Positions 1-7,264 of a stretch of 64,000 nt of DNA are shown here, in pieces. Every line of letters begins with the position of its first letter. The first letter of the stretch is position 1. The DNA comes from Acuticoccus yangtzensis (GTDB taxonomy: Bacteria; Pseudomonadota; Alphaproteobacteria; Rhizobiales; Amorphaceae). Both the position numbers and the translations under genes were made by a program. The stretch covers positions 186,001 to 250,000 of the forward strand of contig NZ_MJUX01000004.1 of assembly GCF_001927245.1 (NCBI RefSeq), given 5' to 3'. The notes under the pieces were generated by a model. That model was not told the DNA's origin, ran no database searches, and saw only the letters and a list, made by a program, of their open reading frames with translations.

Positions 1-555
1 GAGCAGCCGCTTGGCCTCGTCCTGGCCCACCTCGTCACGCACGGTAACGAGGTTCTTGGACGTCATCAGCTCACGAATCGGCTGGGACGGGTCGCTGGCG
101 AACCGCACGTCGCGGTTGGTGAGGACGCCGACCAGACGGCCGCGGATGTGGCCGCCGAGGCCTCCATTCTCCACCACCGGGATGCCGGAAATCTTGTGCT
201 GGTCCATGAGAGCCAGCGCGTCGCCGAGGGTGGCGTCGGGGCCGATCACCAGCGGGTCGACGATCATGCCACTTTCGTACTTCTTCACGCGGCGGACCAT
301 GGCGGCCTGCTCGATCGGCGTGAGGTTGCGGTGGATGGTGCCGATGCCGCCGGCCTGAGCCATGGCGATGGCGAGTTCCGCCTCGGTGACCGTGTCCATC
401 GCAGACGATAGGATCGGGATGTTGAGCGGCAGCTCGCGCGTGACGTGGGTGGCCACGTTGGTCTCACCCGGCAGGACTTCGGAAAGCCCCGGCATCAATA
501 GAACGTCGTCGAACGTGAGCGCCTCGATCGTCCCGAGGCTCACAAACTCTGCCAT
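1..555 (-). CDS. guaB: IMP dehydrogenase, N-terminal part (cut by window edge)
   Basis: IMP dehydrogenase oxidises IMP to XMP, the committed step of GMP synthesis, in the cytoplasm. The first 185 codons are present, starting at an ATG at 555. The N-terminus carries the family hallmark FDDVLLMPG, then SSAMDTVTEAELAIAMAQAGG (start of the barrel around the IMP/NAD site) and IGTIHRNL. From about residue 95 a CBS-pair region follows (DPLVIGPDATLGDAL, then ISGIPVVE and VGVLTNRDVRF). The catalytic cysteine loop lies beyond the edge. A purine-rich stretch precedes the ATG. A helicase gene lies upstream on the same strand, but a separate promoter is visible between them, so guaB is probably transcribed on its own. 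Confidence 0.96.
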   Translation of the reverse strand, partial: MAEFVSLGTIEALTFDDVLLMPGLSEVLPGETNVATHVTRELPLNIPILSSAMDTVTEAELAIAMAQAGGIGTIHRNLTPIEQAAMVRRVKKYESGMIVDPLVIGPDATLGDALALMDQHKISGIPVVENGGLGGHIRGRLVGVLTNRDVRFASDPSQPIRELMTSKNLVTVRDEVGQDEAKRLL

Positions 556-592
556 GTCTCGTCCCCCTTCCCCCGGCACCGTCGCACGGGGC

Positions 593-610
593 CGGCGGAC
601 GGGTCCGCCG
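593..610 (-). other. Hairpin in the guaB leader
   Basis: CGGCGGA (593-599) and TCCGCCG (604-610) form a perfect 7-bp stem with a 4-base loop. It sits at or next to the predicted 5' end of the guaB transcript. It could stabilise the message, or act as a terminator for the upstream helicase, although it has no T tract. Confidence 0.4.
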
Positions 611-616
611 TCCGTC

Positions 617-645
617 CCCATAACGGCAGGCCGCGCGAACTTCAA
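617..645 (-). promoter_or_regulatory. Candidate guaB promoter
   Basis: On the minus strand a TTGAAG -35 element (640-645) and a TATGGG -10 element (617-622) are separated by exactly 17 bases. They lie in the gap between the helicase stop and guaB. The predicted start of transcription, near 609-610, coincides with the hairpin at 593-610. Found by eye against the general sigma-70 consensus. Confidence 0.4.
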
Positions 646-675
646 CGCACCAAAGTTGCAGATGTAACGGGGGAG

Positions 676-2211
676 CTATGCAGCCTTGGCGGTATCGACG
701 GGTTTGGCGCCGGTGAGATCGTCCACGCTGAGGGGCTGGGTGGGGCGCGACAGGCGGGCGAAGACCACCCAATGCAGCCGTTCCTGGGCGCGGGTCAGCG
801 CCACATAGGCGAGGCGCTTCCACAGCGGCATGCCGCCGTCGACGATGCCGGCGCGGGCCGCGGCCTTGAGGTCAGGCGCGAACACCTGAACGTCCGGCCA
901 CTGCGATCCTTGCGCCTTGTGGATGGTCAGCGCCGCGCCGTGGAGGAAGGTCGCCCCCATGCGCGCGACGAAGGGGAACCACGGCTCCTCCTCCCCCACC
1001 CGCTCGATCTTCACGATGGAGGCGACGACGATGTTCGGCTCGTCCGCCCCGACGACGTGGATGCGCGACAGGCCCGGCTTCTTGCCGGGGCCGCGAAAGA
1101 TGACCTGGGCGCCGCGGATGAGGCCGCGAGCCTCCAGCTCGATGCGGTCGTTCTGCCGCTTGGCGGGAAGCTCGATACCGTCGCACAGGAGCGGCTCGCC
1201 GGGGAGAAGCTCGTCGTCCCCCGCCCCGTAGGCGCCGCGGAAGGCGGTGATGAGGCGGATGCGCGTCTGGTTGCGCCAGACGAGGACGGGCGAGCGGGCC
1301 ATCAGGTCGGAATTGACGCGCGGTGAGACGACGACGCGGTCGTCCCGCCGGGCAGCGTCCTCCACCATCGCCTCGAAGGCGGGGAAGGAAAGGTTCGGAT
1401 CGGCGAGCGCGTGGGCGAGGTCCAGAATCGGGCTGCCCGCCTCCTGGCGGTGGATCCGTTCCAGGCGCACCACCTCGCTTTCGGGCATCTTGTCGAACAC
1501 CATGTCGCCGCCCTTCACGGGGGCGAGCTGGGCCGGATCGCCGAACAGGATCAGCGTCGGAAACAGCTCCTTGAGGTCGGCGAGCTGCTGCTCGGACAGC
1601 ATCGACGCCTCGTCGACGAAGCCGATGTCCATCGTCTCGTCGCGCCGCGCCCAGCCGGTGATGAAGTCGGATCCGCGCAGGCCCGCCATGGCGAGCGCGC
1701 CCACGACGGACTTGTTGGTCTTGTAGAAGGCGGCGGCGCGCTGGAGGATCTCTTCGGAAAACCCTTCCGGCTTCTCTTCTTTCTCTCCGGCGATCCAGTC
1801 GACGAGGGCTTGATAATGATCGTCGAACACCGGGCGGTAGAGGAGCCGGTGGAGCGTGACGGCCGGGACACCGCGCTGGCGCAGCACGCTGGCGGCCTTG
1901 TTGGTGGGGGTGACGATGGCGAGGCTGCGGTCGGTGGCCTTGCGCTTCTTGCCGTCGTCGGGCGCGGCGATGTCGACACCGGCTTCGGTGAGGTCCTTCA
2001 CCAGTTGGGCGAGGACGTGGGTCTTGCCGGACCCGGCTTTGCCCACGACGGCGACGACCCCGGAGGCCGCGCCCGCCTCCTGCGTTCCGCCGTCGACGAT
2101 GTCGACACCGCGGCTCTTCAGAAGCGCCGCGACGCGCGACCAGGCCGCCGACTGGTCGGGCGCGAAGTCACCATGCGGGCACGCGTCGCTTGCCCCTTGC
2201 GCCTCCGCCAT
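676..2211 (-). CDS. RecD-like superfamily 1 ATP-dependent DNA helicase
   Basis: This 511-aa protein has the layout of RecD-like helicases. Walker A is GKAGSGKT (residues 57-64), followed by an STPTNKAA-type motif Ia, GFVDEASML (Walker B), a LFGDPAQLAPV motif III, and C-terminal UvrD-like motifs IHKAQGSQW and YVALTRAQERL. The start at 2211 is chosen because GAAGGGA lies 9-10 bases upstream; an in-frame ATG at 2238 has no good ribosome site. There is no RecB or RecC gene nearby, so it is a stand-alone helicase of unknown cellular role rather than part of RecBCD. It could also be annotated simply as an AAA-family ATPase. Confidence 0.85.
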   Translation of the reverse strand: MAEAQGASDACPHGDFAPDQSAAWSRVAALLKSRGVDIVDGGTQEAGAASGVVAVVGKAGSGKTHVLAQLVKDLTEAGVDIAAPDDGKKRKATDRSLAIVTPTNKAASVLRQRGVPAVTLHRLLYRPVFDDHYQALVDWIAGEKEEKPEGFSEEILQRAAAFYKTNKSVVGALAMAGLRGSDFITGWARRDETMDIGFVDEASMLSEQQLADLKELFPTLILFGDPAQLAPVKGGDMVFDKMPESEVVRLERIHRQEAGSPILDLAHALADPNLSFPAFEAMVEDAARRDDRVVVSPRVNSDLMARSPVLVWRNQTRIRLITAFRGAYGAGDDELLPGEPLLCDGIELPAKRQNDRIELEARGLIRGAQVIFRGPGKKPGLSRIHVVGADEPNIVVASIVKIERVGEEEPWFPFVARMGATFLHGAALTIHKAQGSQWPDVQVFAPDLKAAARAGIVDGGMPLWKRLAYVALTRAQERLHWVVFARLSRPTQPLSVDDLTGAKPVDTAKAA

Positions 2212-2309
2212 AATGTTCCGTCCCTTCGAATCGACCATGCCCTACCATAGCCGAAAGGTCCGGCCGACTTCGACCATTGTGATGGGCGCGCGCCGGCCGC
2301 ACGCCGACG

Positions 2310-4733
2310 TCATGCCCCGTCCAGCGGTTGATAGCCAAGGATTTGCAGCAGCCGCTCGACCATCTCGCCCTGGACCGGGGAGTCGTGCTCGGCCTCCACA
2401 TTATAGTATGGCCGGCCGTCGTTCAGGACGACGTGGTTGGAGAATGAGCAGTCGCTGTTCTGCCGCGTCACCTTCTCGTAGACGACGCCGAGGCCGGCGC
2501 CGTTGAGCCGCACGCGCAGGGCCGATGCTGCGCGATCCTGCGCCAACGGCCCCTGACCGGCGATATAGATGAGATTGTCCGCATCGCCGAAGCGGCCGCT
2601 GGTGATCGGGTAGCCCTGTTCCTTGTCGGTCCAGACATCGGCGGTGATGCCTCCGCCGTCGGTGTTGTTGTGGGTGGAGAAGATGTGCGGGCGCCCGTCA
2701 TAAAGGCCCATCACGAACGCGGTGTAGTTGGGCATGGGATCGGTGATGGCGCAGGGGCGGGCGTCGGCGGCGGTGGCGGCGAACATCCGGTTGAGATCGG
2801 CGCCCATGGCGAGCCGCTCCTCGTTCGCCTGGGCGGCGACGAGACGGCCGCCGTAGCGGGTGACGGCGCGAAGGGCCGCGTCGAAGGCTTCGTCCTCGTC
2901 GTCGTGGGGAAGATACCAGATCGGGCCTTCCGGCGCCGCACGGTTCTCGACCGAGACGAAGGCGAAGGTGGCACCGTTTTCCGGAAGCTGGACGTGGGTG
3001 ATGCAAAGGCCCGCAGCGTCGATCCTCGCCGCGTTGCGGACGAGGTCGGGATCGGTCTCGCCGGAGACGGGGCGGCACCCGGCGCGCTCCCCCGGCGCTG
3101 TACCGCGCAACGTGGCGTCCTCCTGCCCGGCCTTGTGGTCCGCAGGCCGTTGGTCCGCCGCCGGAAGGGGTGCGAAACGGGCGCGCGAGGCCGCGGCGCG
3201 CGGGTTGGGCCGGGGAAACCACGCGACGTCTGGGCGTTTGTCCGCTGCGGCGGCATCGAGGGCGGCGGGGCCGGCTTCCGTCGCGCTCGTTTGGGTGATG
3301 TTTTCCGCGGGAGGTGACGCGGCGGATACCGGTGCGGCGGCGTCAGGATCGGACGCGCCGCCCGCACCCGGCACGGCGTCATGGCTGGCCGCCACCGGAT
3401 CGGATCCTGCACTTTCGAGCGACGCGGGTGTGGGCGCAGCGGGCGTGGTGGTGGCGCTCTGGGTGGTGGCAGGCGCGTTCGTGGCGAACGGCACCTGAGC
3501 GGGTGTCGTCGTAGCGGGTGTAGTGGCGGCGGGCATGGTGGTGGCGGCCCGCGCCAAAGCGGGTGTCGTCGGGGCGGGTGTAGCGGCGGCAGGCGGCGCG
3601 GCATCCGCAAATTTGGCGATCAGCGCGGCGCGGGCGAGGTCTCGCGGCGTGGTCGATTGAGGCGCCCTCTCTTGCTGCGCGCTAGGCTGCCGCGCACTCT
3701 CCTGCTGCGCGCTCGACTTCTGGGCGCTCGAGTGCTGTGCCGTGACGGGTCCGGGCCTGGGGCGCGGCACGGGTGTGCCGTTGATGAAGACGGCCGGACC
3801 GGGCGCGACATTCACCGCCGCCCCAGGTGGAGCGGACGATGAGGGCGATGGAACGGGTTCCGCCGAAGCCGGATCGTCCCCCTCTTCGAGCCATCGGAGC
3901 GTCGCGCCGGGTGCTGGCGCGCCGGGTACCGCCATGGTCGCCGCCATGGCCATGATCCGGGCTTGGTGGACAGAATCGGTGTCGGCGCCACGTTCCGGTT
4001 CGGCCTTCCGTTCAGCGTCCGGCCGGGCGCCATCCCGAAGAGTGTGCGCGCCCGCCGCTTGCACGAACGCCTGTGCGGTGTCGGCTTGTGGCACCGGACC
4101 CTCCGGCCGGGCGGAACCGGCGGCGGGCGCGCTCGGCGCCATCGCGCGGTCGGTTTTCGCGGCCGCCGCCGTCGGCGGTGCGCGGCCGGACGACGAGGCG
4201 AACGCCATTTCGCCTTCCGCGGGGATGGCCGCACCGCCGGGACCGAGCGGCGCCAGCACCGTCCCCGACGCACCCGGCACCACCTCTGCGCCCGACAACG
4301 CCGGCGCGCCCGTCAGCGTGCCGGCGCCCCCGGACAGGCGGCGCTTCACGAAGGCGCGTGTGAACACCTCATCGCGCATCGTCGACGGGTTGGCTTCGAG
4401 GTCGCGGGCAAGCGCGTCCAACAGCGCGTCGGGATATGCGCCGCTCGCGGTGTTGAAGGGGCGCACCTCCGCCAGATAGGCGGCGCGGGCGCTGCGTCCG
4501 TCGTCGAAATCCGCCCCGCTCAGCCGCCCCAGACGCAGCAGAGATACGCGCACGAGGCATTCACGCAGCCCCACCTCGGGCCGGTCGCGCAGGATCTGCG
4601 CCAGCACCTCGTTGTTGGTGAGCGCACGGATCTCCCTGCAGTTCTCACGGTCATAGGCGGCCACGCCGGTGATCGACCCGAGGCCGAATGCCAACGCCGC
4701 CGCGATCCCGGCCATCTGCACGATGAGGCGCAT
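2310..4733 (-). CDS. Secreted low-complexity protein of unknown function
   Basis: I do not recognise a named family for this 807-aa protein. Residues 1-26 form a signal peptide (MRLIVQMAGIAAALAFG...GVAAYD). Residues 27-135 look folded, with C33 in NCREIRALTNNEV and C59 in GLRECLV. Residues about 135-550 are Ala/Pro/Thr-rich and probably disordered. They include a pentapeptide repeat built on SAQ(Q/K) near 330-355 and Ala-Thr-Pro repeats near 380-415. The last 240 residues look globular, with cysteines in AGCRPVSG, GLCITHV, RPCAITD and SDCSFSN, and segments such as HIFSTHNNTDGGGITADVW. It is divergent from the GH3 gene at 5160. A cell-envelope role is inferred from export only. Confidence 0.75.
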   Translation of the reverse strand: MRLIVQMAGIAAALAFGLGSITGVAAYDRENCREIRALTNNEVLAQILRDRPEVGLRECLVRVSLLRLGRLSGADFDDGRSARAAYLAEVRPFNTASGAYPDALLDALARDLEANPSTMRDEVFTRAFVKRRLSGGAGTLTGAPALSGAEVVPGASGTVLAPLGPGGAAIPAEGEMAFASSSGRAPPTAAAAKTDRAMAPSAPAAGSARPEGPVPQADTAQAFVQAAGAHTLRDGARPDAERKAEPERGADTDSVHQARIMAMAATMAVPGAPAPGATLRWLEEGDDPASAEPVPSPSSSAPPGAAVNVAPGPAVFINGTPVPRPRPGPVTAQHSSAQKSSAQQESARQPSAQQERAPQSTTPRDLARAALIAKFADAAPPAAATPAPTTPALARAATTMPAATTPATTTPAQVPFATNAPATTQSATTTPAAPTPASLESAGSDPVAASHDAVPGAGGASDPDAAAPVSAASPPAENITQTSATEAGPAALDAAAADKRPDVAWFPRPNPRAAASRARFAPLPAADQRPADHKAGQEDATLRGTAPGERAGCRPVSGETDPDLVRNAARIDAAGLCITHVQLPENGATFAFVSVENRAAPEGPIWYLPHDDEDEAFDAALRAVTRYGGRLVAAQANEERLAMGADLNRMFAATAADARPCAITDPMPNYTAFVMGLYDGRPHIFSTHNNTDGGGITADVWTDKEQGYPITSGRFGDADNLIYIAGQGPLAQDRAASALRVRLNGAGLGVVYEKVTRQNSDCSFSNHVVLNDGRPYYNVEAEHDSPVQGEMVERLLQILGYQPLDGA
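3671..3745 (-). repeat. 15-nt in-frame tandem repeat
   Basis: About five imperfect 15-base units (3671-3685, 3686-3700, 3701-3715, 3716-3730, 3731-3745) encode SAQ-type pentapeptides inside the secreted protein. A further imperfect direct repeat of about 36 bases (3498-3533 and 3558-3593) lies at a 60-base period in the same gene. Confidence 0.65.
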
Positions 4734-5159
4734 CGCCCCTCTCCGCTGCCATCCTCGGTCGCAAAAGACTGGGAGCGGGAGGTGCGCTTGGTCAACCCCT
4801 GGTTAGAGTCGCTGCTTGCAGCAACCGTCGGGAGACGTCACCGACGCCGCACTTTGCCGGGCCGGACCAAGGCGCTGCACGGATGCACGAATCGATCTCC
4901 CGGCGCTTCGGCGCAAGCCCGGAGACAGCGTGCCCCGCCCGTCGAGACACGCGGCCCGAGCGCAAGGGAGCGCGAGTTCTAGGCTCGCGCCCGCCGATCC
5001 GTGCCCAAAAGGCAACGGCCGGCCGTAAAAGACGCCCCAGCCGGTCCCCCAGCTCGGCCCGCGCACCGCCGCGGTGGAACTTGCCCGTCCCGTCCGGCAT
5101 CACCAAGCCATGGACCGCATCGCCCGTCGCCCCGCCCCCCGCATCTGCGCGAGAGATCA
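4734..5159. other. Divergent intergenic region, no gene seen
   Basis: This 426-bp spacer lies between the divergent starts of the secreted protein and the GH3 enzyme and should hold both promoters. The only structure I see is the short inverted repeat GCTGC/GCAGC at 4811-4822. Open frames here look like GC-driven shadows. Confidence 0.5.
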
Positions 5160-6476
5160 ATGATCCGACGCACGTTCCAATTCGGCCTCATCGCGGCCGT
5201 TGTCGCGGGCGTCATCGCGGCGAAGGCGACGGAACCGCGCCAGGAGCTGGATACCGGGCCGAACGCCGCGATGCACGTTCCTGCGCTGGCGGGCGACCCA
5301 CTCACATCAACGGCTGCTCTCGCCCTCACCGGCAACAAATCGGGGGACCTCGGCCTGACCGACGGCGGCGTCCGCTCCGCATTCCCGCGCCGCCGTCCGG
5401 ACCTTGCGCGGGCAACGCCCGTCCCCGCCGACGGGTCCGACCCGGCGTTCGAGGTCATGGCCGGGCAGATGCTGATGGTCGGCTTCCAGGGCGACGATGT
5501 CGACCAGGCCGGACCGCTGCGCGTGGCGCGCCAGATCGAGGCCGGGCGCCTCGGCGGTGTCATCTTCTTCCGCCAGAACGTGAAGTCCGAGGCGGCGGTG
5601 AAGCGGTTGACGGCGCTGTTTCGCCGATCCGCTCCGCCGGGACTGCCGGTGCTGATCGCCGTCGACCAGGAAGGCGGCAAGGTGCAGCGGCTGACCACCA
5701 AGGTCGGGTTCGCCAGCACACCGTCCGCCCGCCGCGTCGCCGACGATGGCGAGGAGGCGGCCACCCGCATTTATGGCGACCTTGCTCGCGCGCTGGCCGA
5801 CTGGGGCTTCAACGTCAACCTCGCCCCTGTGGTGGACCTCGGTGCGGATCGCGACAATCCGATCATCGCCCGCCTCGGCCGCGCTTTTTCGGGCGATCCC
5901 GCCACCGTCGCCGCGCTGGCGGGCCGCTTCGTCGCCGCGCACCGGGCCGCCGGGATCCTCACGTCCCTCAAGCACTTTCCCGGCCACGGCTCGTCCGACG
6001 GCGACACGCACAAGGGCTTCGTGGACGTCTCGCTGTCCTGGCGCGAGATCGAGCTTGCGCCCTTCCGCACCCTCATCGCCGAGGGGCTCGCCGACATGGT
6101 GATGGTCGCGCACGTCCACCTCAGCCCCTATGGAACAGAGGGCCAGCCCGCATCGCTGTCGCGCGACCTCATCCAGGGCCTCCTGCGGGACACGCTGGGG
6201 TTCGAGGGTGTCGTGATCTCGGACGATATGGAGATGGGCGCCGTCACCCGTCTGGGCGACCCGATCGACCTTGCGGCCGAGGCGGTGGCCGCGGGCAACG
6301 ACATCATCGTCTATGCCGGGGGCGCGGCCGGGCAGGACGATATCGTCGACGCCTTGCAGACGAGCCTTGCCGGTGCCGCGGCGGCGGATCCCGTCCTTCA
6401 CGGCCGGGTCGCGCAGAGTTTCCGCCGCGTGATGGCGATGAAGGCGGACCGCCTCGCGCCTCGTCCTGCGCGCTGA
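5160..6476 (+). CDS. Exported GH3 beta-N-acetylhexosaminidase-like protein
   Basis: Glycoside hydrolase family 3 enzymes of the NagZ type remove N-acetylglucosamine from peptidoglycan fragments. This 438-aa protein has the barrel signatures GQMLMVGFQG, IAVDQEGGKVQRL, NLAPVVDLG and LKHFPGHGSSDGDTHKG (the His/Asp loop), and the nucleophile motif VISDDMEM with Asp355. The start at 5160 follows GAGAG and begins MIRRTFQFGLIAAVVAGVIA, a signal sequence or membrane anchor. Classical NagZ is cytoplasmic and about 340 aa, so the N-terminal 90 residues are extra. A second exported GH3 protein of the same length lies at 53966. The substrate is inferred from the family. Confidence 0.85.
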   Translation: MIRRTFQFGLIAAVVAGVIAAKATEPRQELDTGPNAAMHVPALAGDPLTSTAALALTGNKSGDLGLTDGGVRSAFPRRRPDLARATPVPADGSDPAFEVMAGQMLMVGFQGDDVDQAGPLRVARQIEAGRLGGVIFFRQNVKSEAAVKRLTALFRRSAPPGLPVLIAVDQEGGKVQRLTTKVGFASTPSARRVADDGEEAATRIYGDLARALADWGFNVNLAPVVDLGADRDNPIIARLGRAFSGDPATVAALAGRFVAAHRAAGILTSLKHFPGHGSSDGDTHKGFVDVSLSWREIELAPFRTLIAEGLADMVMVAHVHLSPYGTEGQPASLSRDLIQGLLRDTLGFEGVVISDDMEMGAVTRLGDPIDLAAEAVAAGNDIIVYAGGAAGQDDIVDALQTSLAGAAAADPVLHGRVAQSFRRVMAMKADRLAPRPAR

Positions 6477-6876
6477 GGAACCGCGGCGGCGCGTCGTCAG
6501 GCGCCCTCACCTTGCCGCGATCCGATCCATCCCGAGCCGCATCGACGACGATTCCGTGAGCGCCGGAGCGACCGCTGCCGCCTATTTTGGCCGGATGAAG
6601 AGCCGCCGAGGCACCTTTTGCGGCGTTTCGGGGCGGTTCGAGCGGCTACAACCGACCCGCAGGGTTAATTTACGTCTAATGGAAATGCGAACACAATCCT
6701 ATCTTAACCAACCGTCCGCTGCCTTAGAAGTAAATCTCGGTTTAACTTAGTGTAACGCGACTTCAAATCACCCTGCGATCACAGGCGATTGCATGCCATG
6801 TCTGGGACCCCAATTTTCCCTTGGGAATGGCTGGTTTGGCGTCCCGATCTGATCTGTCTCAAGCATGGTGAACGGC

Positions 6877-6900
6877 CCTGTGTTGTCCAAAAAACACAGG
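6877..6900. repeat. Inverted repeat in RTX upstream region
   Basis: CCTGTGTT (6877-6884) and AACACAGG (6893-6900) form a perfect 8-bp stem with an 8-base loop. Confidence 0.65.
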
Positions 6901-6931
6901 CGCGCAGCGGCACTTTCCCATTTGGGGCTGC

Positions 6932-6970
6932 TTCATAAGTGCATGTTTCAATTTACATGCATTTTATGAA
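6932..6970. repeat. Nested 39-bp AT-rich inverted repeat
   Basis: The outer arms TTCATAA (6932-6938) and TTATGAA (6964-6970) enclose the inner arms TGCATGT (6940-6946) and ACATGCA (6955-6961). All 14 paired positions match, with only small bulges between the two tiers and an 8-base loop. This could be an operator for a dimeric regulator or an RNA hairpin. Confidence 0.7.
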
Positions 6971-7020
6971 ATGGACTGCGACGAGTGCAACATTTTCGCA
7001 ATCTTTTTCAACCAAAGGAT

Positions 7021-7030
7021 GCAAATTTGC
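7021..7030. repeat. 10-bp perfect palindrome
   Basis: GCAAATTTGC is its own reverse complement. It may be a regulator-binding site upstream of the RTX gene. Confidence 0.5.
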
Positions 7031-7139
7031 GTCAGAGATTTCGCGGTTTTTGCGACGGTGATTTCTGGAAAAACTGAATGCTTGACTACTTAAGCTAGGT
7101 CTTCCAGAACGGCTGCGGACTGGATTCTCAGCTGCGTAT

Positions 7140-7193
7140 GTCATTCGGCAATTCGATCAAACGAAAAGCCTCAGTCTGGCGCCGAATGACTGA
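7140..7193 (+). promoter_or_regulatory. Structured leader with alternative hairpins before the RTX gene
   Basis: GTCATTCGGC (7140-7149) pairs perfectly over 10 bp with GCCGAATGAC (7181-7190). An inner TTCG/CGAA hairpin lies at 7152-7165. The competing stem TCAGTC (7171-7176) with GACTGA (7188-7193) shares bases 7188-7190 with the long stem, so the two cannot form together. The region ends about 70 bases before the RTX start codon. Confidence 0.5.
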
Positions 7194-7264
7194 AGCGGGG
7201 GTGGCACACCATCCCTTCGAGGGCCGGTCGACATATAGCGCGATCGCATGAGAAGGAATGCCGG

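Larger units (their letters stand above)
6477..7264. other. AT-rich, structure-dense intergenic region upstream of the RTX gene
   Basis: This 788-bp stretch has no convincing gene. From about 6660 to 7190 it is visibly more AT-rich than anything else in the window and holds several inverted repeats, listed separately. Small frames at 6556-6750 (+) and 6953-7144 (-) lack good ribosome sites or recognisable proteins. It most likely holds the promoter and a long structured leader of the RTX gene, and possibly a small RNA. A TTGACT at 7082-7087 is a possible -35, but I see no good -10 at standard spacing. Confidence 0.6.

Noticed and set aside
6556-6750. 64-codon frame upstream of the RTX gene
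   Set aside because: It has no ribosome site, Arg-rich then unrelated composition across the GC to AT transition, and no family resemblance.
6953-7144. 63-codon minus-strand frame in the AT-rich region
   Set aside because: It overlaps the nested inverted repeat, has no ribosome site and shows no recognisable protein.
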